Part shown: one piece after another, positions 27,057-41,289 of the stretch
Layout: each line of letters opens with the position of its first letter
Position numbering within the stretch: the stretch's first letter is position 1
Source of the DNA: Mesorhizobium norvegicum
Lineage (GTDB): Bacteria; Pseudomonadota; Alphaproteobacteria; Rhizobiales; Rhizobiaceae
NCBI RefSeq assembly: GCF_004919685.1
Contig: NZ_SMYZ01000041.1
Location: 1 to 64,000 of the forward strand
DNA length: 64,000 bases
Direction of reading: 5' to 3'
The notes under the pieces: generated by a model
Seen by the model: only the letters and a program-made list of their open reading frames with translations
Told to the model about the DNA's origin: nothing
The model's database searches: none
Position numbers and translations under genes: made by a program

Positions 27057-28340
27057 GTGGGACAGACGGTTTTCATCCCTCGTGAACTCGATGCCAACGA
27101 GCCTCGCGTCGCGGCCTCGCCCGATACGGTGAAACGGCTGGCGGCGCTGGGCTTCGACGTCGTTGTCGAGGCCGGTGCCGGTCTGAATTCCCGCATCGTC
27201 GATGCCGATTATGCGAGCGCTGGCGCCGTCATTGGCAAGGCTTCCGATGTCGCCAAGGCCGATGTCGTGCTGAAGGTGCGTCGGCCCGGTGATGCCGAGC
27301 TGAAGAGCTACAAGCCCGGTACGGCGGTCATCGCCATCATGGATCCCTATGGCAACGATGCCGCCGTGGCAGCCCTTGCCAAGGCCGGCGTCACCGCTTT
27401 CTCGATGGAATTCATGCCGCGCATCACCCGGGCCCAGTCGATGGACGTTTTGTCCTCCCAGGCCAATCTCGCCGGCTATCAGGCGGTGATCGACGGCGCT
27501 TCGGAATATGATCGCGCCTTGCCGATGATGATGACGGCGGCCGGCACGGTGCCGGCGGCAAAGGTCTTCATCATGGGCGTCGGCGTTGCCGGCCTGCAGG
27601 CGATCGCCACCGCGCGCCGGCTAGGCGCGGTCGTTACCGCCACCGACGTTCGCCCCGCCGCCAAGGAACAGGTCGCCTCGCTCGGCGCAAAGTTCCTCGC
27701 GGTCGAGGACGAGGAGTTCAAGGCGGCCGAAACGGCCGGCGGCTACGCCAAGGAAATGTCGAAGGAATACCAGGCCAAGCAGGCGGCACTCACATCAGAG
27801 CATATCGCCAAGCAGGACATCGTCATCACCACGGCGCTGATCCCCGGCCGGCCGGCGCCGAAGCTGGTGTCGGCGGCCATGGTCGCCTCGATGAAGCCGG
27901 GCTCGGTGCTCGTCGACCTGGCCGTCGAGCGCGGCGGCAATGTCGAGGGCGCTGAAGCCGGCAAGGTCGTCACCACGGCCAACAACGTCAAGATCGTCGG
28001 CCATCTCAATGTGCCCGGCCGCATCGCCGCGTCGGCATCGCTGCTTTACGCCAGGAACCTGTTTGCCTTTCTCGAAACGCTGGTCGACAAGACGACCAAG
28101 ACGCTTGCCATCAATCGCGACGACGATCTGGTTAAGGCGACGATGCTGACCGATGGCGGCAAGGTGGTTCATCCGGCCTTCGCCAAGGCCGACCAGCAGC
28201 CACGCATCGAGCCGGCCGCGATACCGGCCACCACCATGGTGGCCGACGCTTCAGTCAAACCTGCCACTGCAAAGAAAGCCGCGTCCAAGAAGGCGGCCGC
28301 ATCCAAGTCGCCCTCGTCGAAGCCGAAAGGGATCGCGTGA
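27057..28340 (+). CDS. pntAA: NAD(P) transhydrogenase subunit alpha part 1
   Basis: A 427-residue NAD(H)-binding dI component of proton-translocating transhydrogenase. It starts at GTG 27057 ([18 protein letters not shown]), with AAAGGA upstream. The RQD-loop region and the dinucleotide fold ([19 protein letters not shown], then [14 protein letters not shown]) are intact. The C-terminal 40 residues are a Lys/Ala-rich linker ([12 protein letters not shown]). The stop overlaps the start of pntAB by one base. Together the three proteins use the proton gradient to make NADPH from NADH. Confidence 0.95.
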   Translation: MGQTVFIPRELDANEPRVAASPDTVKRLAALGFDVVVEAGAGLNSRIVDADYASAGAVIGKASDVAKADVVLKVRRPGDAELKSYKPGTAVIAIMDPYGNDAAVAALAKAGVTAFSMEFMPRITRAQSMDVLSSQANLAGYQAVIDGASEYDRALPMMMTAAGTVPAAKVFIMGVGVAGLQAIATARRLGAVVTATDVRPAAKEQVASLGAKFLAVEDEEFKAAETAGGYAKEMSKEYQAKQAALTSEHIAKQDIVITTALIPGRPAPKLVSAAMVASMKPGSVLVDLAVERGGNVEGAEAGKVVTTANNVKIVGHLNVPGRIAASASLLYARNLFAFLETLVDKTTKTLAINRDDDLVKATMLTDGGKVVHPAFAKADQQPRIEPAAIPATTMVADASVKPATAKKAASKKAAASKSPSSKPKGIA

Positions 28341-28765
28341 TGGACCAGACCCTGCAGAAAGCCCTCGACCAGCTCGACCAGGCCTCCGCCGCCGTTCGGC
28401 TGGCAGTGCACAATATGGCGACCGCGCCCGGCGGCGCCGAGGCGGCGGGTGACGCCGCGCACGCGCTCTCCGGCGGCGCCATCGATCCCTTCGTCTTCCG
28501 CTTCGCCATCTTCGTGCTGGCGATCTTCGTCGGCTACTACGTCGTCTGGTCGGTGACCCCCGCCTTGCACACGCCGCTGATGGCCGTCACCAACGCCATC
28601 TCTTCGGTCATCGTCGTCGGCGCGCTGCTTGCCGTCGGCATTGCCGCTTCCGGCGTCGCCGCCGGTTTCGGCTTCGTCGCGCTGATGCTGGTGTCGGTCA
28701 ACATCTTCGGCGGCTTCCTCGTCACCCAGCGCATGCTGGCCATGTACAAGAAGAAGGACAAGTAG
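28340..28765 (+). CDS. pntAB: NAD(P) transhydrogenase subunit alpha part 2
   Basis: A 141-residue membrane part of the alpha subunit with an amphipathic start ([19 protein letters not shown]) and three to four helices including [20 protein letters not shown] and [20 protein letters not shown], the conserved end. Splitting alpha into two genes is the Rhodospirillum/Rhizobiales arrangement. It shares one base with pntAA and precedes pntB by six bases. Confidence 0.95.
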   Translation: MDQTLQKALDQLDQASAAVRLAVHNMATAPGGAEAAGDAAHALSGGAIDPFVFRFAIFVLAIFVGYYVVWSVTPALHTPLMAVTNAISSVIVVGALLAVGIAASGVAAGFGFVALMLVSVNIFGGFLVTQRMLAMYKKKDK

Positions 28766-28771
28766 AGCGCC

Positions 28772-30169
28772 ATGAACGCCAACTTCGCGTCCTTCCTCTA
28801 TCTGGTCTCCGGCGTCCTGTTCATCATGGCGCTGCGCGGCCTGTCGCATCCGACCACCAGCCGCCAGGGCAATCTCTACGGCATGATCGGCATGGGCATT
28901 GCCATCGCCACCACACTGGCGCTGGCGACCCCGTCGGCCGGCCGCTTCGGCCTGATCGTGCTCGGCCTCGCCATTGGCGGTGGCGTTGGCGCGATCACCG
29001 CGCGCCGCATCGCCATGACCTCGATGCCGCAGCTGGTTGCTGCCTTCCACTCGCTGGTCGGCCTTGCCGCCGTCATGGTGGCGGCCGCGGCCATCTATGC
29101 GCCGGAAAGCTTTGGCATCGGCACGAATGGCGACATCCATGCCCAGGCCCTGATCGAGATGAGCCTTGGCGTCGCCATCGGCGCCATCACCTTCACCGGC
29201 TCGGTCATCGCCTTCCTCAAGCTCGATGGCCGCATGTCCGGCAAGCCGATCATGATCGGCGGCCGCCACTTCATCAACGCGGCACTTGCCATCGCGCTCG
29301 TCGTCTTGATCGTGCTGCTCGTCACCACCGAGTCCAAGCTGGTCTTCTGGTTGATCGTTGCCGCCTCGCTGGTGCTCGGCATCCTGCTGATCATCCCGAT
29401 CGGCGGCGCCGACATGCCGGTCGTCGTCTCGATGCTCAACTCCTATTCGGGCTGGGCGGCGGCGGCCCTCGGCTTCACGCTCGGCAATCTGGCGCTGATC
29501 ATCACCGGCGCGCTGGTCGGCTCGTCCGGCGCGATCCTGTCCTACATCATGTGCAAGGGCATGAACCGAAGCTTCATCTCGGTCATTCTCGGCGGCTTCG
29601 GCGGCGAGACGGCGGCTCAAGCCGACGACGGCATCGAGCGCACGGTCAAGCAGGGCTCGGCCGACGACGCCGCCTATCTGATGATGAACGCCCAAAAAGT
29701 CATCATCGTGCCCGGCTACGGCATGGCGGTCGCCCAGGCGCAGCATGCGCTGCGTGAAATGGCCGACAAGCTCAAGGCCAACGGCGTCGACGTGAAATAC
29801 GCCATCCACCCGGTCGCCGGGCGCATGCCGGGCCACATGAACGTGCTGCTCGCCGAAGCCAACGTGCCTTATGACGAAGTGTTCGAACTCGAGGATATCA
29901 ACTCCGAATTCGCGCAGGCCGATGTCGCCTATGTCATCGGCGCCAACGACGTCACCAACCCGTCCGCGCGGGACGACAAGAGCAGCCCCATCTACGGCAT
30001 GCCGATCCTCGATGTCGACAAGGCCCGCACCTGCTTGTTCGTCAAGCGCTCGCTCGGTTCCGGCTATGCCGGCATCGACAACACGCTGTTCTACAAGGAC
30101 GGCACCATGATGCTGCTCGGCGATGCCAAGAAGATGACCGAAGAGATCGTCAAGGCCATGGATCACTGA
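28772..30169 (+). CDS. pntB: NAD(P) transhydrogenase subunit beta
   Basis: A 465-residue protein with about nine membrane helices followed by the NADP(H)-binding dIII domain. The dIII motifs are VIIVPGYGMAVAQAQHAL, YAIHPVAGRMPGHMNVLLAE and YVIGANDVTNPSARDDKSSP. It is the last gene of the operon and is followed by a strong terminator at 30188-30220. Confidence 0.96.
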   Translation: MNANFASFLYLVSGVLFIMALRGLSHPTTSRQGNLYGMIGMGIAIATTLALATPSAGRFGLIVLGLAIGGGVGAITARRIAMTSMPQLVAAFHSLVGLAAVMVAAAAIYAPESFGIGTNGDIHAQALIEMSLGVAIGAITFTGSVIAFLKLDGRMSGKPIMIGGRHFINAALAIALVVLIVLLVTTESKLVFWLIVAASLVLGILLIIPIGGADMPVVVSMLNSYSGWAAAALGFTLGNLALIITGALVGSSGAILSYIMCKGMNRSFISVILGGFGGETAAQADDGIERTVKQGSADDAAYLMMNAQKVIIVPGYGMAVAQAQHALREMADKLKANGVDVKYAIHPVAGRMPGHMNVLLAEANVPYDEVFELEDINSEFAQADVAYVIGANDVTNPSARDDKSSPIYGMPILDVDKARTCLFVKRSLGSGYAGIDNTLFYKDGTMMLLGDAKKMTEEIVKAMDH

Positions 30170-30187
30170 TCCAGTCTCAACGCGCGC

Positions 30188-30224
30188 AAGAAAAGCCCGG
30201 CTTCGCGCCGGGCTTTTCTTTTGA
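30188..30224. terminator. Bidirectional intrinsic terminator after pntB
   Basis: A perfect 14-pair stem (30188-30201 with 30207-30220) with loop TTCGC and flanking TTTTCTTTT. It separates pntB (+) from the convergent membrane protein gene (-). Confidence 0.9.
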
Positions 30225-30237
30225 ACGGCGTAGCAGT

Positions 30238-31155
30238 TCAGCGTGTCGTGAGGAAAACCGCTTCCTCGTCGTCGCGCTGCTTGCCGCCAAGCGCTGCGGC
30301 GGCGCTGGCGATGAAGGCGCCGATGACCAGCGACAGCGCACCAAGCAGCGCAAAGGTCGCACTGCCCTTCCTGGCGGTGTCGGCGGCCTGCTGCGCCTTG
30401 ACCTTGGTGTCCTGGACCTTGGCGACCAGCGCATCGACACGTGCCTTGGCGTCGGCCTCGGAGAGGCCGGTGCGAGCGGCGACCAGTTGCGACAGGTAGG
30501 TCTTGTCGTCGGCCGAAATCTCGCCTGCCGCGGCACTCGCGACCAGGATGCGCGAGGCTTGGCCTACCGCGGCTGCATCGCCGTCCGGACTGGCCGCCGC
30601 GAGCTTGCTCGGATCAGCCGGACGAAACAGCGAATCCACCAGATAGGAGGTCGCATTGTCGGTCGACCCGCCGCTGGCATTGGCGGAAGTGCCGGCCGAT
30701 GCGCCCATGGCGGCGCCTGAAGCCACGGTCGAAACCGCCTGCACGCCCGTGCCAAGTGCTGCGGACAAGGCAGAGCCAAGAACGCCAACGACGATCAAGG
30801 TGGCCAATGCCCAGGCGAGGAAGCCGTGGGCGGTGTCACGGAAATACACTTCATCGGTGTGGATGCCGACCCATTTGGTGCGCAGGCGACCGGCAAGGTA
30901 GCCGCCGACACCGGAGGACAGCCATTGCACGATGACCAGCCAGATCGCCGTGGAGACCGCGAAAGTGGTGACCGAGGCGCCGGAGCCCGACCACGGTGAC
31001 ACCATGCTCAGCCCCAGCCCGGAGCCGAGCAGCATGAGGATGAGGGTCAGCGTCGAGGCCGCGAAGGCACCAGCGATGATCGGTCCCCAACTGACGGCCG
31101 TGGCGGATGATTCTGTTGGAGCGGAAACGTCGACAGCCGATAGGGTGGACTGCAT
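30238..31155 (-). CDS. Hypothetical Ala/Gly-rich membrane protein
   Basis: A 305-residue protein conserved-looking in rhizobia, sometimes annotated as PhnA-like. It has four membrane helices in the first 150 residues (SWGPIIAGAFAASTLTLILM, then a WLVIVQWLSSGVGGYLAGRL segment), a soluble loop containing DDKTYLSQLVAARTGLSEADA, a coiled-coil-like KVQDTKVKAQQAADTARKG, and a last helix before GGKQRDDEE. The loop pattern suggests a stress-related envelope role, but function is unknown. Nine bases upstream lies a 25-residue membrane peptide gene. Confidence 0.75.
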   Translation of the reverse strand: MQSTLSAVDVSAPTESSATAVSWGPIIAGAFAASTLTLILMLLGSGLGLSMVSPWSGSGASVTTFAVSTAIWLVIVQWLSSGVGGYLAGRLRTKWVGIHTDEVYFRDTAHGFLAWALATLIVVGVLGSALSAALGTGVQAVSTVASGAAMGASAGTSANASGGSTDNATSYLVDSLFRPADPSKLAAASPDGDAAAVGQASRILVASAAAGEISADDKTYLSQLVAARTGLSEADAKARVDALVAKVQDTKVKAQQAADTARKGSATFALLGALSLVIGAFIASAAAALGGKQRDDEEAVFLTTR

Positions 31156-31164
31156 GAATTCCCC

Positions 31165-31242
31165 CTAACGTACGAACAGCATGATCAGAATGATGATCGG
31201 GATCGGAATACCAAGCAACCAGAGCAAAATGCCGCGTCCCAT
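31165..31242 (-). CDS. 25-residue hydrophobic membrane peptide
   Basis: ATG 31242 is preceded by AGGAGG at ideal spacing. The product begins MGRGILLWLLGIPIPIIILI and ends MLFVR, a single membrane helix with the Gly-Ile-Pro-Ile-Pro kink. Near-identical tiny proteins occur in many rhizobia as unnamed ORFs, from memory. It directly precedes the four-helix membrane protein on the same strand and could be its partner. Confidence 0.7.
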   Translation of the reverse strand: MGRGILLWLLGIPIPIIILIMLFVR

Positions 31243-31344
31243 GAAGGCCTCCTGTGAGAAATTGTGATCGATGTTGTCACAATGTCCCGAAGAGACTTCC
31301 GTTCCGGCGGGTTATAAAATGATTTTGTTTGCCATGGATGGAAC

Positions 31345-31370
31345 AATTGGCGCGCCGCAGCGCGCCAATT
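31345..31370 (-). terminator. Terminator-like hairpin after gyrB
   Basis: A perfect 11-pair stem (31345-31355 with 31360-31370) with a four-base loop lies 17 bases past the gyrB stop on the minus strand. There is only a short U tract after it (AATTG), so it may be an RNA-end stabiliser as much as a terminator. Confidence 0.55.
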
Positions 31371-31386
31371 TCAGAGACTATCGAGA

Positions 31387-36634
<5,248 letters not shown>

Positions 36635-36725
36635 ATCGAACCGCCCCCCGGCTTGTCCATTTGCGCGAACATTCCACCTCTTTATGGCATGAGCAAGCCG
36701 GGCTTTTGGTGGAAGACCAGCTCTT

Positions 36726-37295
36726 TCAGCCAGCCCGCATCGGCTTCAAGGCGTCGCTCCAGCGCAACAGCTCGTCGAGCATGGTTTTGGCCCCGCCCTG
36801 CACCTGTTCGCTGGCGTTGAAATCGCCGTTCTCGTCGAGCAGTTTCTGATACATCGGCAGCGCGACGCCTTCCGAGATCGGCATGACACCCACCGAGGTC
36901 AGCAGCGGCTTCAGCGCCTGCGCCGCACGCAAGCCGCCGGAGACGCCGCCATAGCTGAAAATAGCGGCTGCCTTGTACTTCCATTCGCGCGAGAGATAGT
37001 CGATCGCGTTGACGATCGCCGGTGCCACGAAATAATTGTATTCCGGCGCCACGAACACGAAGGCATCGGCGGCGTCGATCGCCTTGGACCAGGCTTTGGT
37101 GTGGTCGTTCTGGTAGTTGCCAAGCCTTGGATGGTGCGGTTCGTCCAGCACCGGAAGCTTGAACGTATCGATGTCGGTCAGTACCGGCTCGAATTTCCCA
37201 TGCTCTCGCGCGAATCTCTCCAGCCACTCGGCAAAAACCGGTCCTGCGCGGCCTGGCCGCGTGCTGCCGATGATGATGTTCAACTGGTGCTTCAA
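36726..37295 (-). CDS. NADPH-dependent FMN reductase
   Basis: A 189-residue flavodoxin-fold protein: LNIIIGSTRPGRAGPVFAEW at the start binds the FMN phosphate, FVFVAPEYNYFVAPAIVNAIDYL is the family core and FSYGGVSGGLRAAQALKP follows. Members reduce FMN or quinones with NAD(P)H in the cytoplasm. It is divergent from a P450 gene 176 bases away; a redox link is possible but such reductases are not normal P450 partners. Confidence 0.9.
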   Translation of the reverse strand: MKHQLNIIIGSTRPGRAGPVFAEWLERFAREHGKFEPVLTDIDTFKLPVLDEPHHPRLGNYQNDHTKAWSKAIDAADAFVFVAPEYNYFVAPAIVNAIDYLSREWKYKAAAIFSYGGVSGGLRAAQALKPLLTSVGVMPISEGVALPMYQKLLDENGDFNASEQVQGGAKTMLDELLRWSDALKPMRAG

Positions 37296-37471
37296 GGTGG
37301 GCTCCTGCGGTGGCGGTATCTATTGGTGACTGCCACCTAAGGCATGCCGCTCGGGGCAACAAGAAGGCACTTCGCGGTAACCGGTCACATTCCGGAGAGC
37401 AGGGCTTGCCGTTCGGTCACATGGACGCCTGCTTTGCGGCTCACTACATTGGTGTATCAGCGGAGCAGCCC

Positions 37472-38839
37472 ATGGACATCCAGCCCGCCCCATTCGTCCC
37501 CCCGGCGCCGAAGCCGCGCACGACGCCGCCCTCGACGCTGGAGATGATCCGCATCGTCTACCGCAACCCGCTCGAACTGTGGGGCGAGCATACCTACAAC
37601 GAGCCCTGGATTTCGGCGAATGGCGTTGGTGGACATCTGATCGTCGCCAACGATCCCGGCCTGATCCGCCACGTGCTTGTCGACAACGCCAAGAACTACA
37701 AGATGGCGACGGTGCGCCAGAAGATCCTGCGGCCGATCCTGCGCGACGGCCTGCTGACCGCCGAGGGCGAGGTCTGGAAGCGGTCGCGCAAGGCGATGGC
37801 CCCGGTGTTCACGCCGCGCCACATCTTCGGCTTTGCCCAGCCGATGCTCAGGCGTACGCTGGACTTCGTCACCCGTTACGAAGACGGCGGCACGTCTGAC
37901 ATCGCCCATGACATGACGCTGCTCACCTATGACATCCTGGCCGAAACGCTGTTTTCCGGCGAGATCGCTGGCGAGCCCGGCAGTTTCGGCAACGAGATCG
38001 ACCGCCTGTTCGAGACCATGGGCCGCGTTGACCCGCTCGACCTGTTGCGCGCGCCCGACTGGCTGCCACGTCTCACCCGCATCCGCGGCCGCAAGACCAT
38101 GGCCTATTTCCGCAAGATCGTCACCGACACGGTCAAGATGCGCGAAGCGAAATTCAAGCGCGATCCCGATGCCGTGCCGCAGGATTTCCTGACGCTGCTG
38201 CTCAAGGCCGAGGGGCCCGAGGGGCTGACGCGGGCCGAGGTCGAGGACAACATCATCACCTTCATCGGCGCCGGCCATGAGACGACGGCGCGTGCGCTCG
38301 GCTGGACGCTGTATTGCCTGGCGGAATCGCCGTGGGAGCGCAACCGGGTCGAGCAGGAGATCGACCACGTGCTGGCGCGTGAGCCCGATCCGACGAAATG
38401 GCTGGACGCCATGCCGTTCACGCGTGCGGCTTTCGACGAAGCGCTCAGGCTCTATCCGCCGGCCCCGTCGATCAACCGCGAGCCGATCGAGCCGGAAATG
38501 TGGAAGGATCTTTATATTCCGAAGCACGCCGCGGTGCTGGTCATGCCGTGGGTCGTTCACCGCCACAGGAAACTGTGGGACCGGCCGGATGCCTTCCTGC
38601 CGGAGCGCTTCCACCCGGGAAACCGCGAAAAGATCGACCGCTTCCAATATCTGCCGTTTGGCGCGGGCCCGCGCGTCTGCATCGGCGCCAGCTTCGCCAT
38701 GCAGGAGGCGATCATCGCGCTGGCGATCATGCTGTCGCGCTTCCGCTTCGACACCACAGCCGAAACGAAACCCTGGCCGGTACAGAAACTCACCACCCAG
38801 CCACAAGGCGGTCTACCGATGCAGGTCACGCCCCGCTAG
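37472..38839 (+). CDS. Cytochrome P450
   Basis: A 455-residue soluble heme monooxygenase. The I-helix oxygen motif is AGHETT (267-272), the K-helix ExxR is EALR (323-326), and the heme loop is FGAGPRVCIG with the Cys ligand at 403. The start MDIQPAPFVPPAPKPRT is Pro-rich like class I/II P450s. No ferredoxin or ferredoxin-reductase gene is adjacent, so the electron donor is unknown, and so is the substrate. It is divergent from the FMN reductase. Confidence 0.93.
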   Translation: MDIQPAPFVPPAPKPRTTPPSTLEMIRIVYRNPLELWGEHTYNEPWISANGVGGHLIVANDPGLIRHVLVDNAKNYKMATVRQKILRPILRDGLLTAEGEVWKRSRKAMAPVFTPRHIFGFAQPMLRRTLDFVTRYEDGGTSDIAHDMTLLTYDILAETLFSGEIAGEPGSFGNEIDRLFETMGRVDPLDLLRAPDWLPRLTRIRGRKTMAYFRKIVTDTVKMREAKFKRDPDAVPQDFLTLLLKAEGPEGLTRAEVEDNIITFIGAGHETTARALGWTLYCLAESPWERNRVEQEIDHVLAREPDPTKWLDAMPFTRAAFDEALRLYPPAPSINREPIEPEMWKDLYIPKHAAVLVMPWVVHRHRKLWDRPDAFLPERFHPGNREKIDRFQYLPFGAGPRVCIGASFAMQEAIIALAIMLSRFRFDTTAETKPWPVQKLTTQPQGGLPMQVTPR

Positions 38840-38894
38840 GCGCGCCGATATTCAGGTGATGCCGGCCTGCGAACGATGGCTTCCTGCGCTTCCC

Positions 38895-38941
38895 AGTTCT
38901 ACTGCGTCGCAGTAGAACTGTGCTCACGTACCTTAAGTACG
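38895..38941. repeat. Palindromic intergenic repeat
   Basis: A perfect 12-base palindrome (38895-38906 with 38908-38919) is followed by CGTAC and GTACG around CTTAA (38927-38941). The words tgctcacgtac and aagtacgctccgct are typical of a dispersed proteobacterial intergenic repeat. It fills the gap between the P450 gene and the convergent epimerase gene. Confidence 0.6.
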
Positions 38942-39022
38942 CTCCGCTCCGGTTCTCGGAAGCCACCATTCTCGACTCGGCCTGAGCTGAATCTCAACAC
39001 ACCTTCAGGCAGCTGTAATGAG

Positions 39023-40000
39023 CTATGCAGCAGGCTTGCGCTGCTGGAACTGGCCGGCGGCGCGGTAGCGCCAGAGGTAGCTGGGCAGGATCGTCGCGAT
39101 CGATTGCGGCTGGATGCCGAGTCCGGCAAGCGTCCTGTTGGCCTTGGCGGCCGCATCCGAAACGATGTTGTGCTCGCGCAACTGCATCACCTGGTCCTTG
39201 GTCAGCAGCGGATTGGGCAGGAGACCGAGGAACGATGCCTGGATGTTGGCCACCCACCACGGCACCGGCACCAGCAGGCGCTTGCGCTCGATCACCTCAA
39301 GCAGCTCTTCCATGCATTCCTTGAAGGTGAGCACCTTCGGCCCGCCGAGCTCATAGATCTGGCCGCCATCGACCTTGCCGTCGACCGAGCGCGCCACCGC
39401 TTCGGCGACGTCGCCGACATAGACCGGCTGGAACTTGGTCTGGCCGCCGCCAATCAGCGGCAGCACCGGCGAATAGCGCGCCATGTTGGCGAAGCGGTTG
39501 AAGAAGTCGTCCTCTGGCCCGAAATTGACCGACGGGCGAAAGATGACCGCGTCTTTGATCGTCTCCAGCACGGCCTTTTCGCCAAGCGCCTTGGTGCGCG
39601 CGTAGCCCGATTCGGAGTTCGCATCCGCGCCTAGCGCCGAGACATGGGTGAGGCCGGCGCCGACGGCGCGGGCCGCTTCGGCCACAGCGCGGGCGCCGAA
39701 CTCGTGCACGGCGGAGAATTTCTGACGGCCGCTCTCATGCAGAATGGCGACCAGATTGACGACATGGTCGGCGCCCTGAACGGCGCGGTCGACCGACCAG
39801 CGTACGCGCACATTGGCCTGCACCGGCTGGATCTGGCCGACATTGCCGAGCGGCTGCAGATGGCCGGCGAGATCGGGCCGCCGGCAGGCGACGCGGATGC
39901 GATAGCCGCGCTTGGCCAGTGCGCGCACCACATGGCGGCCGACAAAGCCTGACCCGCCAAAAACGACGACGAGCTTTGGGGTCTGCAGGATTTCGGTCAT
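39023..40000 (-). CDS. NDUFA9-like NAD(P)-binding epimerase-family protein
   Basis: A 325-residue atypical SDR. The dinucleotide motif is VVVFGGSGFVGRHVVRALAKRG; LTHVSALGADANSESGYARTKALGE shows the family YxxxK; FRPSVNFGPEDDFFNRFA and FQPVYVGDVAEAV follow. This is the complex I NDUFA9 group, which binds NADPH structurally in mitochondrial complex I; in bacteria the role is unclear. Start ATG 40000. A DoxX gene follows upstream on the same strand after 117 bases. Confidence 0.88.
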   Translation of the reverse strand: MTEILQTPKLVVVFGGSGFVGRHVVRALAKRGYRIRVACRRPDLAGHLQPLGNVGQIQPVQANVRVRWSVDRAVQGADHVVNLVAILHESGRQKFSAVHEFGARAVAEAARAVGAGLTHVSALGADANSESGYARTKALGEKAVLETIKDAVIFRPSVNFGPEDDFFNRFANMARYSPVLPLIGGGQTKFQPVYVGDVAEAVARSVDGKVDGGQIYELGGPKVLTFKECMEELLEVIERKRLLVPVPWWVANIQASFLGLLPNPLLTKDQVMQLREHNIVSDAAAKANRTLAGLGIQPQSIATILPSYLWRYRAAGQFQQRKPAA

Positions 40001-40117
40001 GGCTGGCTCCGGCGCTCGCAAGCTTGGCTGAAGCCGTTTCATAATCCGTTTCGCGTCAAAGGCAAAGGGCGACGCGTCGTCGCTGCTGCCCTTGTTTTCA
40101 GAGCAATTTCAGCCTTG

Positions 40118-40570
40118 TCAGAACGCCTTGCCGATGCGGGCGTCGATCGAATGGCGGTTGCCGCCGCGAATGACGAAGAAGAGCAGGATTGCCACCCACA
40201 GCAGCGACTTTTCCGCGCCCGAAAAGCCCTGGCCCATGGTCACCCAGTGGAACCAGACCGTGACCAGAAGCACGAACAGCCCGGCAAAGGCGGCCGGCCG
40301 TGTCAAAAGCCCGATGGCGATGAGAATGCCGCCGAAGAATTCGGTGCAGGCCAGGAGCAACGACCACAAGGCGCCCGGATAAAAGCCGAGGCCCTCGACC
40401 ATCTCGGCGGCGCCGAAAGGATTGCTGATCTTCTGCGAACCATGAATGGTGAGAAACGTACCGGCGACGACGCGAAGAACGGTTTCCGCACCATCATGCA
40501 AGGCTGCGTAGACCCTGCCAAGGCCCGGGATGACAAGGCTGTTGCGGGGATTGTCCGTGCTTGCCGACAT
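40118..40570 (-). CDS. DoxX family membrane protein
   Basis: A 150-residue four-helix membrane protein: ALHDGAETVLRVVAGTFLTIHG at the start, then a helix after MVEGLGFYPGALWSLLLACTE, GLLTRPAAFAGLFVLLVT and a last helix. DoxX proteins have been linked to thiol redox homeostasis and to quinone-related functions. It lies upstream of the epimerase gene on the same strand and may share its transcript. Confidence 0.88.
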   Translation of the reverse strand: MSASTDNPRNSLVIPGLGRVYAALHDGAETVLRVVAGTFLTIHGSQKISNPFGAAEMVEGLGFYPGALWSLLLACTEFFGGILIAIGLLTRPAAFAGLFVLLVTVWFHWVTMGQGFSGAEKSLLWVAILLFFVIRGGNRHSIDARIGKAF

Positions 40571-40682
40571 TGTGGCTCCTCTGTTTGCTCAATCAGCGCA
40601 AACGGCCGATCAGGTCGGGCGAAGTCAAATAAACAAAAGTTGACCAAAATACGAATGTTTATCATTGCGGCGACGAAACGCA

Positions 40683-40708
40683 GAAAACCCCGCCGAAGCG
40701 GGGTTTTC
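40683..40708 (-). terminator. Hairpin terminator after the Cys-rich gene
   Basis: A perfect 11-pair stem (40683-40693 with 40698-40708) around a CGAA loop (TTCG on the minus strand), with GGGGTTTTC on its 3' side in minus reading. It lies 56 bases beyond the stop of the small secreted protein gene. Confidence 0.7.
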
Positions 40709-40764
40709 CGGGTGACATCCATGCGAAGTCAGGGGCCGACGGAGCGGCCTGACCTGAGACGGTA

Positions 40765-41046
40765 TCAGGAGGGCGTGAAGCAAGTACGCCCACCCCAGCC
40801 CTGAACATCCGACATGGTGCCGCCAACCTTTTTGCAGGCCGCGATGAAATCGGCGCTGCAGCTGGCGAATTTTGCATGGCCGTCCTTGCAATAGTGATCC
40901 TCGGTGGCGCCGCCACTCGGGGCGGTGATGACGCCCGGGCTGGACGGCTTGACCGGCGCGGCCTTCAGACTGGCTGCCTGCGTGGCACCCATGAACGAGC
41001 CGAGCAGAAGGACGGCGGTCAGCATGGTGATCTTGGCGTTGGTCAT
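40765..41046 (-). CDS. Small secreted Cys-rich protein
   Basis: A 93-residue protein with a cleavable signal (MTNAKITMLTAVLLLGSF ... TQAA). The mature 70 residues contain four Cys in DHYCKDGHAKFASCSADF, IAACKKVGG and GGRTCFTPS, which probably form two disulfides in the periplasm. AAAGGAAAT precedes ATG 41046. I do not recognise the family. Confidence 0.75.
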   Translation of the reverse strand: MTNAKITMLTAVLLLGSFMGATQAASLKAAPVKPSSPGVITAPSGGATEDHYCKDGHAKFASCSADFIAACKKVGGTMSDVQGWGGRTCFTPS

Positions 41047-41289
41047 GGTAATTTCCTTTGATTTGGGTTGAATTTTCCGAGGCGCAAAGGGACATCCTCC
41101 GCGTGAAACAGGCCTTCGCTTTTCGGTTTGCTGCTTCCCTCGGTATGGATCGGGCAAGCTCGCCTTGCCCTGGACAAAGCTGGGTCGCAGCAAGGCGCAG
41201 AAAGGTTCAGCGGCGCGCAAAGAAAAATCGCACCGTGCCGCGCCTCAGGCGGGCAGATCTGAGATAACTATCTGATATCTAATGGATTA

